Assembly: GCA_007258455.2 (NCBI GenBank)
Contig: VDFB02270651.1
Location: 696,306,197-696,370,196, forward strand
Length of the DNA: 64,000 bases
Direction of reading: 5' to 3'
Source: Sequoia sempervirens
Taxonomy: Eukaryota; Streptophyta; Pinopsida; Cupressales; Cupressaceae
Each line of letters starts with the position of its first letter. Position 1 is the first letter of the stretch. The notes beneath the pieces are model-generated. The model saw nothing but the letters and a program-made list of their open reading frames with translations, made no database searches and had not been told where the DNA came from. Shown here piece by piece: positions 21,670-31,710 of the stretch. The translations under genes and the position numbers were made by a program.

Positions 21670-22019
21670 TCATAATAGAGATTTGTCAAGATCATCAAAA
21701 TAAGGATGTTGCATTGCTTTTTTGGATGAGATTCTCTTGGATGGCTTATAAATCAGCATTTTATACAAGGATACACCAATCAATTTTTAGTATTTTACAT
21801 ACAAATAGGGAAAGTAACAGAAGAAAAAGAAAATGAATCCAAAATGGAAATGAAATGAAAATAGATGGAAGGCACTTACAAAAAACAAAATCCACACCAT
21901 TTGGTTCCAAGTCGGGAACAACAAAGCTTAAATCTTGATGCTTCCATTGAGGATAGGCATGCCAGTCTCTCAACTTAGTCACTCCTGGTGATACATCTTC
22001 ATTAGGAGTTCCAAGATAC
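21670..22019 (-). pseudogene. CDKB terminal exons, copy 1
   Basis: B-type cyclin-dependent kinases drive plant mitosis; these are the C-terminal lobe and tail only. Penultimate exon 22,019-21,880: after a clean acceptor (caatag) it reads YLGTPNEDVSPGVTKLRDWH, YPQWKHQDLSFVVPDLEPNG, VDF. Last exon 21,762-21,670 reads [30 protein letters not shown], stop. Damage: the invariant W after 'NEDV' is S, a 1-bp insertion precedes the donor (gtaagt, intact), and the acceptor of the 117-bp intron is lost (tatac). The kinase N-lobe and catalytic loop are absent from the window. Confidence 0.8.
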
Positions 22020-22174
22020 CTATTGCACACAACACCTCTCATGAATACAATAAATTGAAATTCGATATTCTCTTATAATGTCTACATCATAGGTGTCATG
22101 ACGAGGTTAACCTCAAATGAATAACTTGAAATTACCTCGCTAAACTTCACACACTCTTTTATAATGGCTTCAAA

Positions 22175-22520
22175 TTAGAATTGAGATTTGTTAAGATCAT
22201 CAAAATAAGGATGTTGCATTGCTTTTTTGGCTGAGATTCTCTTAGATGGCTTATTAATCAACATTTTCTACGAGGCACTAATCAATTTTTAGTAGTTTAC
22301 TTACAAATAGGAAAAGTAAAAGAAGAAAAAGAAGGAGAATAAAAAATGGAAGTGAAATGAAAATATATGGAAGTAACTTAGAAACAACAAATCCACACCA
22401 TTTGGTTCCAAGTCGGGAACAACAAGGCTTAAATTTTGATGCTTCCATTGAGGATAGGCATGCCAGTCTCTCAACTTAGTCACTCCTGGTCATACATATT
22501 CATTGGGAGTTCCAAAATAC
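22175..22520 (-). pseudogene. CDKB terminal exons, copy 2
   Basis: Same two exons as copy 1, about 505 bp upstream in the gene's direction. Penultimate exon 22,520-22,382 has a TGA where the family has W (NEYV-stop-PGV) and then reads TKLRDWHAYPQWKHQ, LSLVVPDLEPNGVDLL. The donor is changed from gt to ct. The 114-bp intron keeps its acceptor (gtag). Last exon 22,267-22,175 is open: [30 protein letters not shown], stop. The final KSQF is the tail expected of this family, so the last exon is the best preserved of the three. Confidence 0.8.
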
Positions 22521-22676
22521 CTATTGCACACAACACCTCTCATGAATAAAATAACTTGAAATTAAAGATGCTCTTATAATTTCTACATCATAGGTGCTCA
22601 TGATGAGGTTAACTTTAAATGAATAACTTGAAATTTCCTCGCTAAGCTTCACACCCACTTTTATAATGGCTTCAAA

Positions 22677-23025
22677 TCATAATTGAGATTTGTCAAGATC
22701 ATCAAAATAAGGATGTTGCATTTCTTTTTTTATGAGATTCTCTTAGATGGCTCATAAATCAACATTTTCTGCAAGGGGACACCAATGAATTTTTAGTAGG
22801 TTACTTACAAATACGCAAAAGAAAAAGAAGAAAAAGAAAGAGCATATAAAATAGAAATGAAATGAAAATAGATGGAAGGCACTTATAGACAACAAATCCA
22901 CACCATTTGGTTCCAACTTGGGAACAAAAAGACTTAAATATTGATGCTTCCATTGAGGATAGGCATGCCAATCTGTCAACTTAGTCACTTTTGGCCATAC
23001 ATCTTCATTGGGAGTTCAAAGATAC
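22677..23025 (-). pseudogene. CDKB terminal exons, copy 3
   Basis: Penultimate exon 23,025-22,887 has TGA for the G of YLGTP, but keeps W in NEDVWP, then reads LTDWHAYPQWKHQYLSL, LEPNGVDLLS. The donor is mutated (ataagt instead of gtaagt). The 118-bp intron keeps its acceptor (gcag). Last exon 22,768-22,677 starts KMLIYEPSKRIS, then a 1-bp deletion in an A run shifts the frame; the remaining DNA still encodes [11 protein letters not shown] in the shifted frame. All three copies share WKHQ where plant CDKB proteins usually have WKPQ, so they descend from one local ancestor. Confidence 0.8.
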
Positions 23026-23411
23026 CTATTGCATGCAACATCCTCTCATGAATAGAACATGAATAGAACGTAACCAAAATATTACTTTCCAATATTTTGG
23101 AAACTTGTAACCTATTATAAAAATAACACAATTTAATCTTCCACTTAGTTTACTAATCTATTGAGAATATCCTACATCATCTTTTTTGCATATTTTTGAG
23201 AAAAAATACAATTCCATTGTTCAAACTATATATCCTTTTCCACAGTTATAAAAATAAAGTGTGCTACATTTTCAAGTTTGATAACTTCATCAATCACCTA
23301 CATACATGATATAAACATTAGATGATAGAATTTGCATCATAACATTGGCATCATACAAATTATTGTACATACAAGTATAAATTAATAAGAACCAATGTGA
23401 AAACTTACAAA
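23026..23411. other. No gene seen
   Basis: Spacer upstream (in gene direction) of the third kinase unit. It contains a short duplication ('catgaatagaac' twice near 23,047-23,070). No exon-like text. Confidence 0.4.
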
Positions 23412-24248
23412 TTAATCCAATGAACCATCTGGGTCTACTCTACTCTTTATTGTGTAAAGTATTTCCTCATGGTCAGACTCACGGACCTTCCACAAGGCCT
23501 TGTTCAAATGTCTACCCTTATATTTGGTCAAACAAACATTGGATGCCATGACAAGGTTTGAATAATCAGGAATCTTCTGATGCATGTAAAAGTCTTGAAA
23601 CAACCAATATTTAACACTCTTATGTGGGTACCTTATAAGCCACGTTCTAGTAAAAAAAACTAAGCCTATAGGGTATTTGATGTTTTCTCCATCTATAACT
23701 AGGGCCTCAAATTTATTTTTACCTCAACACAATGACACAAGTAATAGTTTGTTCCCTCTTCATTTTCTTCATCTACAATAAGTGCATAAACATGCCCTAC
23801 ATTGATATGCGCAGCAAGTTAGATGAAATTAGTAACTTGATGTTACAAATACACTACAAAGTAAGATAACAAGAGGAATTTCAAAAACTATGCAAGTAGA
23901 TATATTACCTATTTGAACTAGATCTGATATGTGATAAAAGTCAACTGATGAATCCATCTATGTTAGTTTCAGTGCTATCAGAGGGTGATATGTGTGAAGT
24001 GGGCTAAGATAACTTAATGGCCATTTCTCAACCCACTCCTTTGACTCACAATCATCACAGACTTGCATTGTACATGAAGAACAAAAGCATGCCATCTTCC
24101 ATGAACCTACATTTGAGATAAGGAAAGAGTGTATCTCACTCGATCTTGTCAGTGTACAACAATCCTCATATGGTGCAATATTGGTATCATCCATCAACCA
24201 AAAAAATATACAAACTGAAGACATACCTTCATTACTTGGACCCATCAA
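23412..24248 (-). pseudogene. Two-exon fragment of an unrecognised Cys-rich gene
   Basis: I cannot name the family. Exon 1 (24,248-23,909) reads from MMGPSNEGMSS through a Cys-rich patch, KMACFCSSCTMQVCDDCESK, which could bind zinc, and ends DFYHISDLVQI. After one in-frame stop (near 23,957) it splices (donor gtaata at 23,908, acceptor gtag at 23,797-23,800) into exon 2 (23,796-23,412): GHVYALIVDEENEEGTNYYL, a 1-2 bp frameshift in an A run near 23,720, then ALVIDGENIKYPIG, RYPHKSVKYWLFQDF and HEEILYTIKSRVDPDGSLD, stop. The second exon's layout recalls chromatin-associated globular domains, but this is only an impression. It lies between LTR-D and the kinase copies, on the same strand. Confidence 0.55.
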
Positions 24249-24719
24249 AGCATTACACCACTTGATGATTTATTTTGCATCTATCAACTTTTCATTTTCT
24301 TTATACTTTAAATCTTTTTGTGTCAATACTCTTTTCACACATGCTCCCCATTTCCATGCCCGACCTCACTATGGACATTGATTCTAGGTGTCCAAGGTTT
24401 CTCTAACTCTTCTAGGTTTTTCACCTAAAAGGAGAGAAATGGGCCCAAAATACAAATGTCTACACTCAAGATTAATGTAAATAGGGATGAAATGTATCTA
24501 ACTATGATATATAATGCAATAAACTGAAAAAAAATATGATTATTGCTACTAAACCTAAGAAATGCAAAGTGCTGGAAAACACTGCGATGTATGCAAAAAC
24601 ACCTAAGAATGCATGTAAATGATAACAGAATTAAACAAAACTGGAGAGGTGCACCTAGAATCTAAATTTTGATGTAGATGAGATTTGGAATCTTGTAGAG
24701 TTAACTGAAAATGCTAATT

Positions 24720-24868
24720 GGGACACTTATGCCAAGTTGGGCAACATAGTCCAGTTTCGGAGAAAATCTGCCAGAACACAAATCTGCCAAATGGGTACTC
24801 AGAAATACAAAAACCACTTTTTAGGCCTACAAATGGGACTAACTCACCACAGTTGGTGACTTAGTCCA
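24720..24868 (-). other. 14-6-14 hairpins II and III, LTR-D
   Basis: At 24,835-24,868 the plus-strand arms are GGGACTAACTCACC and GGTGACTTAGTCCA; at 24,720-24,753 they are GGGACACTTATGCC and GGCAACATAGTCCA. Their starts are 115 bp apart and hairpin II lies 524 bp downstream of the TATA box in element direction. Confidence 0.65.
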
Positions 24869-25126
24869 CCTGGGAATTTTTGGAATCTTGGGAAAGGATT
24901 TTGTAGCATTTGGTCCATACTTCCTTTCCTAGCATGTGTCTAATCTAGATTCTATAGAAAATAGGCTGAAATTGGCCTCCAAGATTCAATGTGGGTTTTG
25001 TTAACTTTGATGACTTTGATGGATTGAAAACACCTTTTTGAAACTTTCCTCTTTGATAAATCTTCATACAAGACCTACAAACACACATGCAAAGAAGGAG
25101 AAAAAAGGGTTAAGGGTTAGAGTATA

Positions 25127-25149
25127 GGGGTTTGCCTTGGTCAAACCCC
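25127..25149 (-). other. Perfect 8-7-8 hairpin, LTR-D
   Basis: Plus-strand arms GGGGTTTG and CAAACCCC around CCTTGGT. All eight positions pair. Confidence 0.7.
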
Positions 25150-25383
25150 ACTCTGGTAATCAAACACTAGAAAATTAAAGGAAATGAGAAGAGAATGATG
25201 AATAAACAACATGCAATGTCACAAACTCACCAAACCCTTGATGTGTAAATCTAAAGGTATGCAATGAAGTGCTCCAATGGATGACTTGATGATGCTTAGA
25301 GTGCTTGAATGCTTGATAATTTCCTGAATAACTAGATGAGTGAATGCTTGAATGAATGGGGGTTAAAGTGAGAGGAAAAACCC

Positions 25384-25392
25384 TTATTTATA
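25384..25392 (-). promoter_or_regulatory. TATA box of LTR-D
   Basis: Minus strand TATAAATAA, 109 bp from hairpin I, as in the other copies. Confidence 0.55.
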
Positions 25393-25500
25393 CTTTATTT
25401 TCCATTATTTCTCAAAAATAACACATCACAGGCTGACCTCAAGGGTAAGAGAATAAAATCTTGCCAAAATATTGAAATTATTTTGATTTTTGTGCCCAGT

Positions 25501-25534
25501 GGGACTAAGTCACCCCAAGTGGTGACTTGGTCCC
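25501..25534 (-). other. 14-6-14 hairpin I, LTR-D
   Basis: Plus-strand arms GGGACTAAGTCACC and GGTGACTTGGTCCC, loop CCAAGT. Thirteen positions form standard pairs and one is G/T on this strand (C/A in element direction, the same mismatch as LTR-A). Two pairs differ from LTR-A on both sides at once. Confidence 0.75.
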
Positions 25535-25998
25535 ACCAGGATAATTTTACTGGGTGTCATAAATTAAAGAGCATTAAATGAGGTCTAACGGGGGTATCCT
25601 CAAAACTACACTTAAGTAGGGCCAAAAATTGCATTAAGGGGTCATTTAAACATAAGAAAGGGTCAATTTAGTGATGAAAATCCTAGAAAAGCATGAGAGT
25701 TTGTTACAACTCTTTACAACACTTTGAAATAAGACTTGGTAAGTGATAAAAAGGAGATATTTTTAAAATGAATTATAATGAAAGGGTGCTAGAAAAGTGT
25801 GAAAGCGGGTTAAAACACTTCACAACACCTTTGCAAGACATCCTAGAAGTCTTAATGATTCTCAAGGGTCCAAGACCTAATGTGAATTTGTTGGCCACAT
25901 TACAACATTAAATCTAGGAAAAATCAAGTCAAAGTCCATAAGAAAGACTCAAGTGGGAGTAAAAATGTCAACTAAACATTTTTTTGTGACACATTAAA

Positions 25999-26510
25999 CC
26001 CCCACTTTAGTGAGAGGATAAACTTGCTTCAAACTCACACTAAAGTAGCCCAACATGCACATTGAGAGGGATCCAAATGCACTCATGCTGGTAAGATGAG
26101 ACAACAATAATCAAGAGGGATGATCAAGACCCTAGGATTACAATCCCATGGTAAACCAAACATAAACACAAAGGAACACACATGAAAATGATGTAAAGGA
26201 ATGAAAGGAAGCTTCAATCATTTTTCCAGCCTGTTGTAGATCAGATCTAGGCTATTTGTTTGGAACAAGAAATGCATACTCACTTTGGGGTGATAGAACT
26301 CATGGTTGTCTGCTGGGTGAGAAGGACCAAAAGGTGAGAAACATACACTTGCAGCTGGTATGTACTCATAAACACATAGGTGGCTATGGGGAAAAGTCAT
26401 GTAACGCCCTGCCATGTTAACCCCAAAGGACAACAAACACGCAATTTTTTTTATTTTATTTTTAAAGTGAAACATTGCATTACATGAAAAGAAATTATGC
26501 AATTACAAAT
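25999..26510 (-). mobile_element. 3' end of the internal region preceding LTR-D
   Basis: Polypurine tract (25,999-26,005), the 13-bp stem, 17-nt loop hairpin (26,004-26,046; arms ACTTTAGTGAGAG and CTCACACTAAAGT on the plus strand), and the 'accctaggattacaatccc' block shared with 290-330 and 8,030-8,060. The ORF at 26,218-26,502 (minus) is not supported by similarity. Confidence 0.6.
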
Positions 26511-27950
26511 TCATTCACACCCCCTGGGGTACACTGAACGGTCATTACAAATCATAAAATTTTATCAAATGAAAGCAAATCAACAACCGAGGCTACATAA
26601 TGATGGCATACAATTTTAATGATCAAAAGCGTGGAAAACAATACATCATTTTATTTCAACTCAATTCATAGTTCAATAGTACAATTGTGGAGCATATTTC
26701 CACATATACAACACAACATGAATACAATGATGCATTACATAATGGTTCCCTTATATCAACGGGAAGAGTACATCAATGAAGCATAGGATACAAAATGAGG
26801 ATTGGTCTTCAACCAAGTGAAACTCTGGAGGCTCGGCATCTATTTTTACATCACAAACACAACCTGGGACCCAATGGGGTGCATAGCACGTTCCACCCGA
26901 CCACGTGGACCCAAAGGTCCACCCCTCGTGCTAGGAGATGACAAGAAAGGATCCATGACCAAGATAGACAAGCAGTATGATCACAAGACCAAAACAAAAG
27001 GCCATCCAAACATAAAACACAATAATCTCAAAGATCACTTACAAGGTGACTTCTTCTCGAGGCATGCGAAGGGATAGCAAGGGATTTTATGACAACAATA
27101 TTCATTTACGCTCAACTAGAGGGTACGTAAATACTTGGGTTCCCCACCCATCTAAAAATATGACTACAAGAAAGACAATGCATAAAGTCTCCTTAGTTAT
27201 AATTTAACTCTAAAAGGGAGACTTACATCATGGAACCACAAAATGACTCTATAACTTCCATAACTCACAAAACGACACATGAAAAGGGAAGCAATATCAT
27301 AACGAGACCTTCAAACTAAAATAAGATAACATAATCAATTTAATACAACATCAAACCCAATTACCAATAGTAAATCATCCACTAGAGCATCCAAGGGAAA
27401 ACTCAATATCCTCCTTACAAGGTATCCAATCAGTTACACTCTAGCTAATAACCACTTAATACAGGCCAATCACAAAACAAAACCAAGCTTTTAATTCTAC
27501 ACAAATGTTCACTCTAACTAACTCCATGAAGAACTCTTAGCTTAGTCACAACTTCATCCACATGACAACAATCAATTTCTAATATCAAGCAACTTGAAAG
27601 GCAATATTATCACATTTCACATAAGTCCACCACTTACATAATTTATTAAATTGTGTCCTTTACACCTTGATACATAAGTACACATAATCAACATAAGTAA
27701 TTATAATACTATTTATTCTAAATAACCTAGCTTCATATGGGATCTACAAGCCATTGGAGCATAATAAGATTTTTACCACGAAGGTTAGCACTTGAAAACA
27801 AACCTATTATCATGTTATACAACTCAATCGCCTATAGGCCTCTATATCCTAATGCTTACAAGCATGCTAGGTGCACCATAAGAATTCAATTCACACATGT
27901 AATGCATCCCTATCAAGAGTACATATAAACAAGGTGATGTATACAATTCA

Positions 27951-27953
<3 letters not shown>
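26511..27953. other. No gene seen
   Basis: Unique-looking spacer, less AT-rich than its surroundings near 26,860-26,935, where the text 'ccacgtggacccaaaggtccacccctcgtg' type sequence stands out. It may still belong to the minus-strand family-H internal region, but no domain is visible. The ORF at 26,802-27,077 has no recognisable content. Confidence 0.35.

Positions 27954-28013
<60 letters not shown>
27954..28013. repeat. (AT)30 microsatellite
   Basis: Sixty uninterrupted bases of alternating A and T. Confidence 0.98.
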
Positions 28014-28016
<3 letters not shown>

Positions 28017-28300
28017 TATTGGCACTTCAATTTAGCATTAAATATGTCATATGACTTGAATACAAACTAACCCTTTTACTCGATAATAGAATTAATATGT
28101 ACATAATTAAATAAGTTAAATGATTAAGTCCTCATAAATTATTCCTTAAAATATTAGTAAACGAATAATATTAACTTAATAAATATTTAATTAACTTGAT
28201 TATAAAATTATTAATAATTAGAATGCATTCACATTTTAATTAACTTCACTAAATTTGCTAATATTTTTTTTTTGTCTTTATTAATGGATACACGAATATA
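28014..28300. other. AT-rich spacer
   Basis: No coding or repeat structure beyond high A+T content. Confidence 0.4.
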
Positions 28301-28462
28301 TTCAATGGATAAACCCAAAAGAATAATAAGCAATCATATATATTTTATTTATTATTTCACTAAGAAGTAATTTAAAATAACTTCAATGGATAAACCCAAA
28401 AGAATAATAAGCAATCATATATATTTTATTTATTATTTCACTAAGAAGTAATTTAAAATAAC
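28301..28462 (+). repeat. Identical 81-bp tandem duplication
   Basis: 28,301-28,381 and 28,382-28,462 read the same at every base, starting 'ttcaatggataaaccc'. In a region where other repeats have diverged, identity suggests a recent event or an assembly artefact. Confidence 0.9.
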
Positions 28463-28676
28463 TAAGGAAATAATCTGAGCATACTTTCTTGATATCCCAC
28501 TAAGCATTTTTAAAACATTTAAATCTTTTTAAGTTTTACTAAAGATCAATAGGGATAAGTTTCAAATTATAATATTATATATACATACAAGAATTTCATT
28601 TATTTATTTATTTTCTAAAAATACCCACTTAAATGGTAGATAATATAAATAAGTGAAATTATTCTTTCTCACATAT

Positions 28677-28726
28677 AACTAACCCATAGATAATCACTAA
28701 TAACTAACCCATAGATAATCACTAAT
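28677..28726 (+). repeat. 25-bp tandem duplication
   Basis: Two adjacent identical copies of the unit beginning 'aactaacccatagat'. Confidence 0.9.
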
Positions 28727-29111
28727 AAGGAAAAAGTTTATCTTTAAGGGGTTGAATATTCTTAACCCACTTTTCTTTATTTTTAAACTTTTCTTATTTT
28801 AAATCACATGCATTTTCATGAAGAAACAATGGAATGTTATAATATTCCCAAGTCTTTAGGCATTAAGTGAAACATGTGTTTTATGGTAAGAAGAATGTTT
28901 ATTCCATTTATTATAAGATGCCCATTACCCTTTTAAAAGAAGAAAGAGGGCACGCAAGTTTATATACTCAAAACTTAAGTATTAACTGGAGCTATGTGTT
29001 ATCCATAAACGAAGGAACACAATTTGTGACTAAACGACATCATTACAATTTATCGCCAAAGCTATATTATTAGTTCCTGCCGGTAGGCAGGTATACTTAT
29101 GCATTGGCCCG

Positions 29112-29408
29112 GAATGCATTTAACCGGCAGCATGAACCAATCACATTTCGCCATTTAACATATTGCTTATTTTTTTGTATAGTTTGAATTTGGAGAGCTA
29201 TTTTTTATATTGGAAAATTAGCATTTATCTATTTTTCTATTCGTTCGAGTAGTTATAAATCATTTTCGAATGCATTTAACCGCAGCATGAACCAATCACA
29301 TTTCGCCATTTAACATATTGCTTATTTTTTTGTATAGTTTGAATTTGGAGAGCTATTTTTTATATTGGAAAATTAGCATTTATCTATTTTTCTATTCGTT
29401 CGAGTAGC
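29112..29408 (+). repeat. ~156-bp tandem duplication of a dispersed repeat
   Basis: Unit starting 'gaatgcatttaacc' at 29,112 and 29,268, nearly identical through 'ttcgttcgagtag'. The reverse complement of the same text recurs at 43,810-43,960 and 46,460-46,570. Confidence 0.8.
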
Positions 29409-29479
29409 GTTATAAATTAGAGAAAATGCGAACGCATAAATTGATTGAATAAATTTAAGCAAAGACATAGTTTATAAAA

Positions 29480-29900
29480 CTGGCGGCGGGTAGAGGTACG
29501 TAATCATGAATGCAAATTAAATGCATTAAATGGCATCTCGCTGGAGGTGAAGGCGCTGGAATGGCTTGGTGGCCACGCATGACCAGGGTACTTTGGTCAT
29601 TTAATATAGATTTAAGCCACTTGTTTTACATATAATTTTTTTAATATTTAAATTAATTAATTTATTTTTTTATTTTTTTAAGAAATTTATATTAAATGCA
29701 TTAATTGGCATCTGACTCGAGGTGAAGGCACTTGCTATGCATCTCTATTACTTTGCGTGTGTTGTTTGTGTGTTCTGTACGCCCGTGTTCTGAGGAAGAG
29801 TTTGTAGTGAATGAGCAGGAGATGTTAAAGTTGCATAGTCCAGACCCAAAAATGAGTTACAGACGATTAGAGCAGAATTTTGAGGTAAGTCATCTGCCAT
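29480..29900 (+). repeat. Dispersed repeat, parent of the 798-bp satellite
   Basis: 29,500-29,575 ('aatgcattaaatggcatct..ggaggtgaag..ggaatggcttgg') is the reverse complement of 43,530-43,590, 46,205-46,280 and the 'agatgccatttaatgcatt' part of every 798-bp unit. 29,765-29,890 is the reverse complement of 42,405-42,490 and of the 'aagtaacttgtttctgg..cactgtaaactctcc' part of the units. So the satellite unit is an amplified piece of this repeat in opposite orientation. Confidence 0.65.
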
Positions 29901-31635
29901 TATTTCAGCACAAAATTTTTGTAACACAGCCAGCTCCTTCTTATCTAATTCTATAAGTATTTTTTTGTTATCTGCAGTCATTTGCCATTGTTCCTGCAAA
30001 ATTTTCACAATTTCCCTCAAGCATTATCTTCCAGGTACGTCTCTCGCTCTGTCTGCGGATTGCATAATATCAAATCCTAAATGTGCTCATTATGAGGGAT
30101 CTTGGCTGTAATTTTTATTTTAATAAGTGGCGGGCAAAGCAGTGAAAAACGGCCATAGAAATTAACAAACCCCAAAATCAACAAGTAGAAAAGATATAAC
30201 ATCATAGCAGCGAAATTGTAAGCTTCCCTTTCATAACCCTAACAGGCATCACGGACCGCCTCCATTGCTGCTGCTGCTGCTTGCTTCAGAAGCCAATATA
30301 ACCCCCATTGAATGCATGCTTTTGCCAACAGAAGGTATCTTTAAAAAATGTTGTGTAAAGAGTACCATTAGTACTAATAAATAATCAGGCAAGCAACTAA
30401 CAAGTAAACATTCTTACAAAAACTTACACATCTAAATAGAGGTAGTCAAAAAGCTAGGTGAAGAATTTATTAGCAAACTGGCTTCTTGAAAGAAGCCTGT
30501 GCTAATGGTGATATTAATATTTGAACCACAGTTGTCACACACATACAGAATAAAGGAAAATTAATGGGATTGTAAAATGATTGAAAAAAAATTTGTGTAA
30601 AGAGTACCATCGGTACTAATAAACAATCAAGCAAGCAAGTAACAAGTAGACATTCTTACAAAAACTTACACATCTAAATAGAGGTAGTCGAAAAGCTAGG
30701 TGAAGAATTTATTAGAAAACTAGCTTCTTGAAAGACATCTACTGATTTACATAAACCGAAGGACTAGATGCATGGTACAAAGAGGCTAGGTGAAGGATTA
30801 ATTAGTATACTGCCTTTACATACACACAGTTCCATCAATACAATTCCATTTGATGAAATGTGGATTATGCTAAAAAGCAAAAACTAAAAAATATTACACA
30901 GCTAAATCAGAAGCACTCTTATGGTCACTATTATGGACTATGGACATACTGTCAAGAAATCATCTTACATCAATGTCAAAGAGAATTTTGTTTTACTGAA
31001 AATTTCTAGTCCCATTCATCACAGGGCATGCTTATACAGAATTACTTATCAATTACTCAAAAAGTTCTTGCAAATCCAAGGTAAAAAATAGAATCTGTTT
31101 GCGCACAATAGAAATAAGAAAAGATTTTAACATATGATCCATGCCCTTCAATTCCAACTTTTTGCTAAATTGTTTCAAACGATAAACATAATGAAAACTC
31201 CATAGAATATTTTCTTTCATGAATAAATCAAGATCTGGAAAGAAAATGCTTTCATACTAACAATCCAATGCATGTACCTGTACAGGACTGTGGAGTTGAT
31301 ATTCTTTCTTCTGGTTGTTGTAAGTCCTCAGTCCACTTCCTCTTTCCTAGCATACCTGTAGCTATACTATTTCCTTGTTTTTTGTTTTGCCCCTTTCAAA
31401 CTGTCATTCATCATACTAATCATTGAAAGCATAGATCATAATGTATTGGAAACTGTCATTCATACAATGTACTGCCTATTTATATGCACAAATTTGGAAA
31501 ACGCAGAAAACTAAAACACAGAGATTCAACACAAAATAAATTTTATATTTGAGATAATGATTTCCTGATCTGTTGAGAACTTGAGAAAACATGGGTACGC
31601 TGAAGTTTCTAATAAATTTTGTCTTGCCATTTGTT
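29901..31635. other. No gene; contains a spaced ~145-bp duplication
   Basis: 30,352-30,500 and 30,594-30,740 are close copies ('gtgtaaagagtaccat' to 'ggcttcttgaaag'). A CTG-rich run at 30,264-30,280 is short. The minus-strand ORF at 29,748-30,020 has helical, coding-like composition at its start (ILIELDKKELAVLQKF) but no partner exon or family is recognised. Confidence 0.5.
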
Positions 31636-31710
31636 TGTAAGCATGTTTGGAAAATGTGGAAGCAAAGACAAGGCACGTGAACTGTCCCCCAGAATGCCAC
31701 GCAAGTGTTT
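31636..31710 (+). pseudogene. PPR motif fragment
   Basis: Reads VSMFGKCGSKDKARELSPRM then PRK. This is the 'MY.KCGS...ARELF..MP.R' part of a PLS-class PPR repeat, with LF changed to LS. Only one motif remains. Confidence 0.7.

Larger units (their letters stand above)
24385..25998 (-). mobile_element. Family-H LTR, copy D
   Basis: Reverse-complement match to LTR-A over its length: end block at 24,399-24,432, hairpins III and II (24,720-24,753 and 24,835-24,868), the perfect 8-7-8 hairpin (25,127-25,149), the 'agtgcttgaatgcttgat' repeats (25,270-25,360), TATA box (25,384-25,392), hairpin I (25,501-25,534) and the 'ggtccaagacctaatgtgaa' text (25,868). The left end in element direction follows a clear polypurine tract, GTGGGGG, at 25,999-26,005. 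This is the best preserved copy. Confidence 0.7.

Noticed and set aside
25110..25135. 'gggttaagggttagagt' as an interstitial telomere repeat
   Set aside because: It is part of the family-H LTR (same place as 1,300 in LTR-A, reverse complement) and does not follow TTTAGGG units.
30264..30280. CTG-type trinucleotide run as a coding signal or expansion
   Set aside because: Only about five units long and in no supported reading frame.
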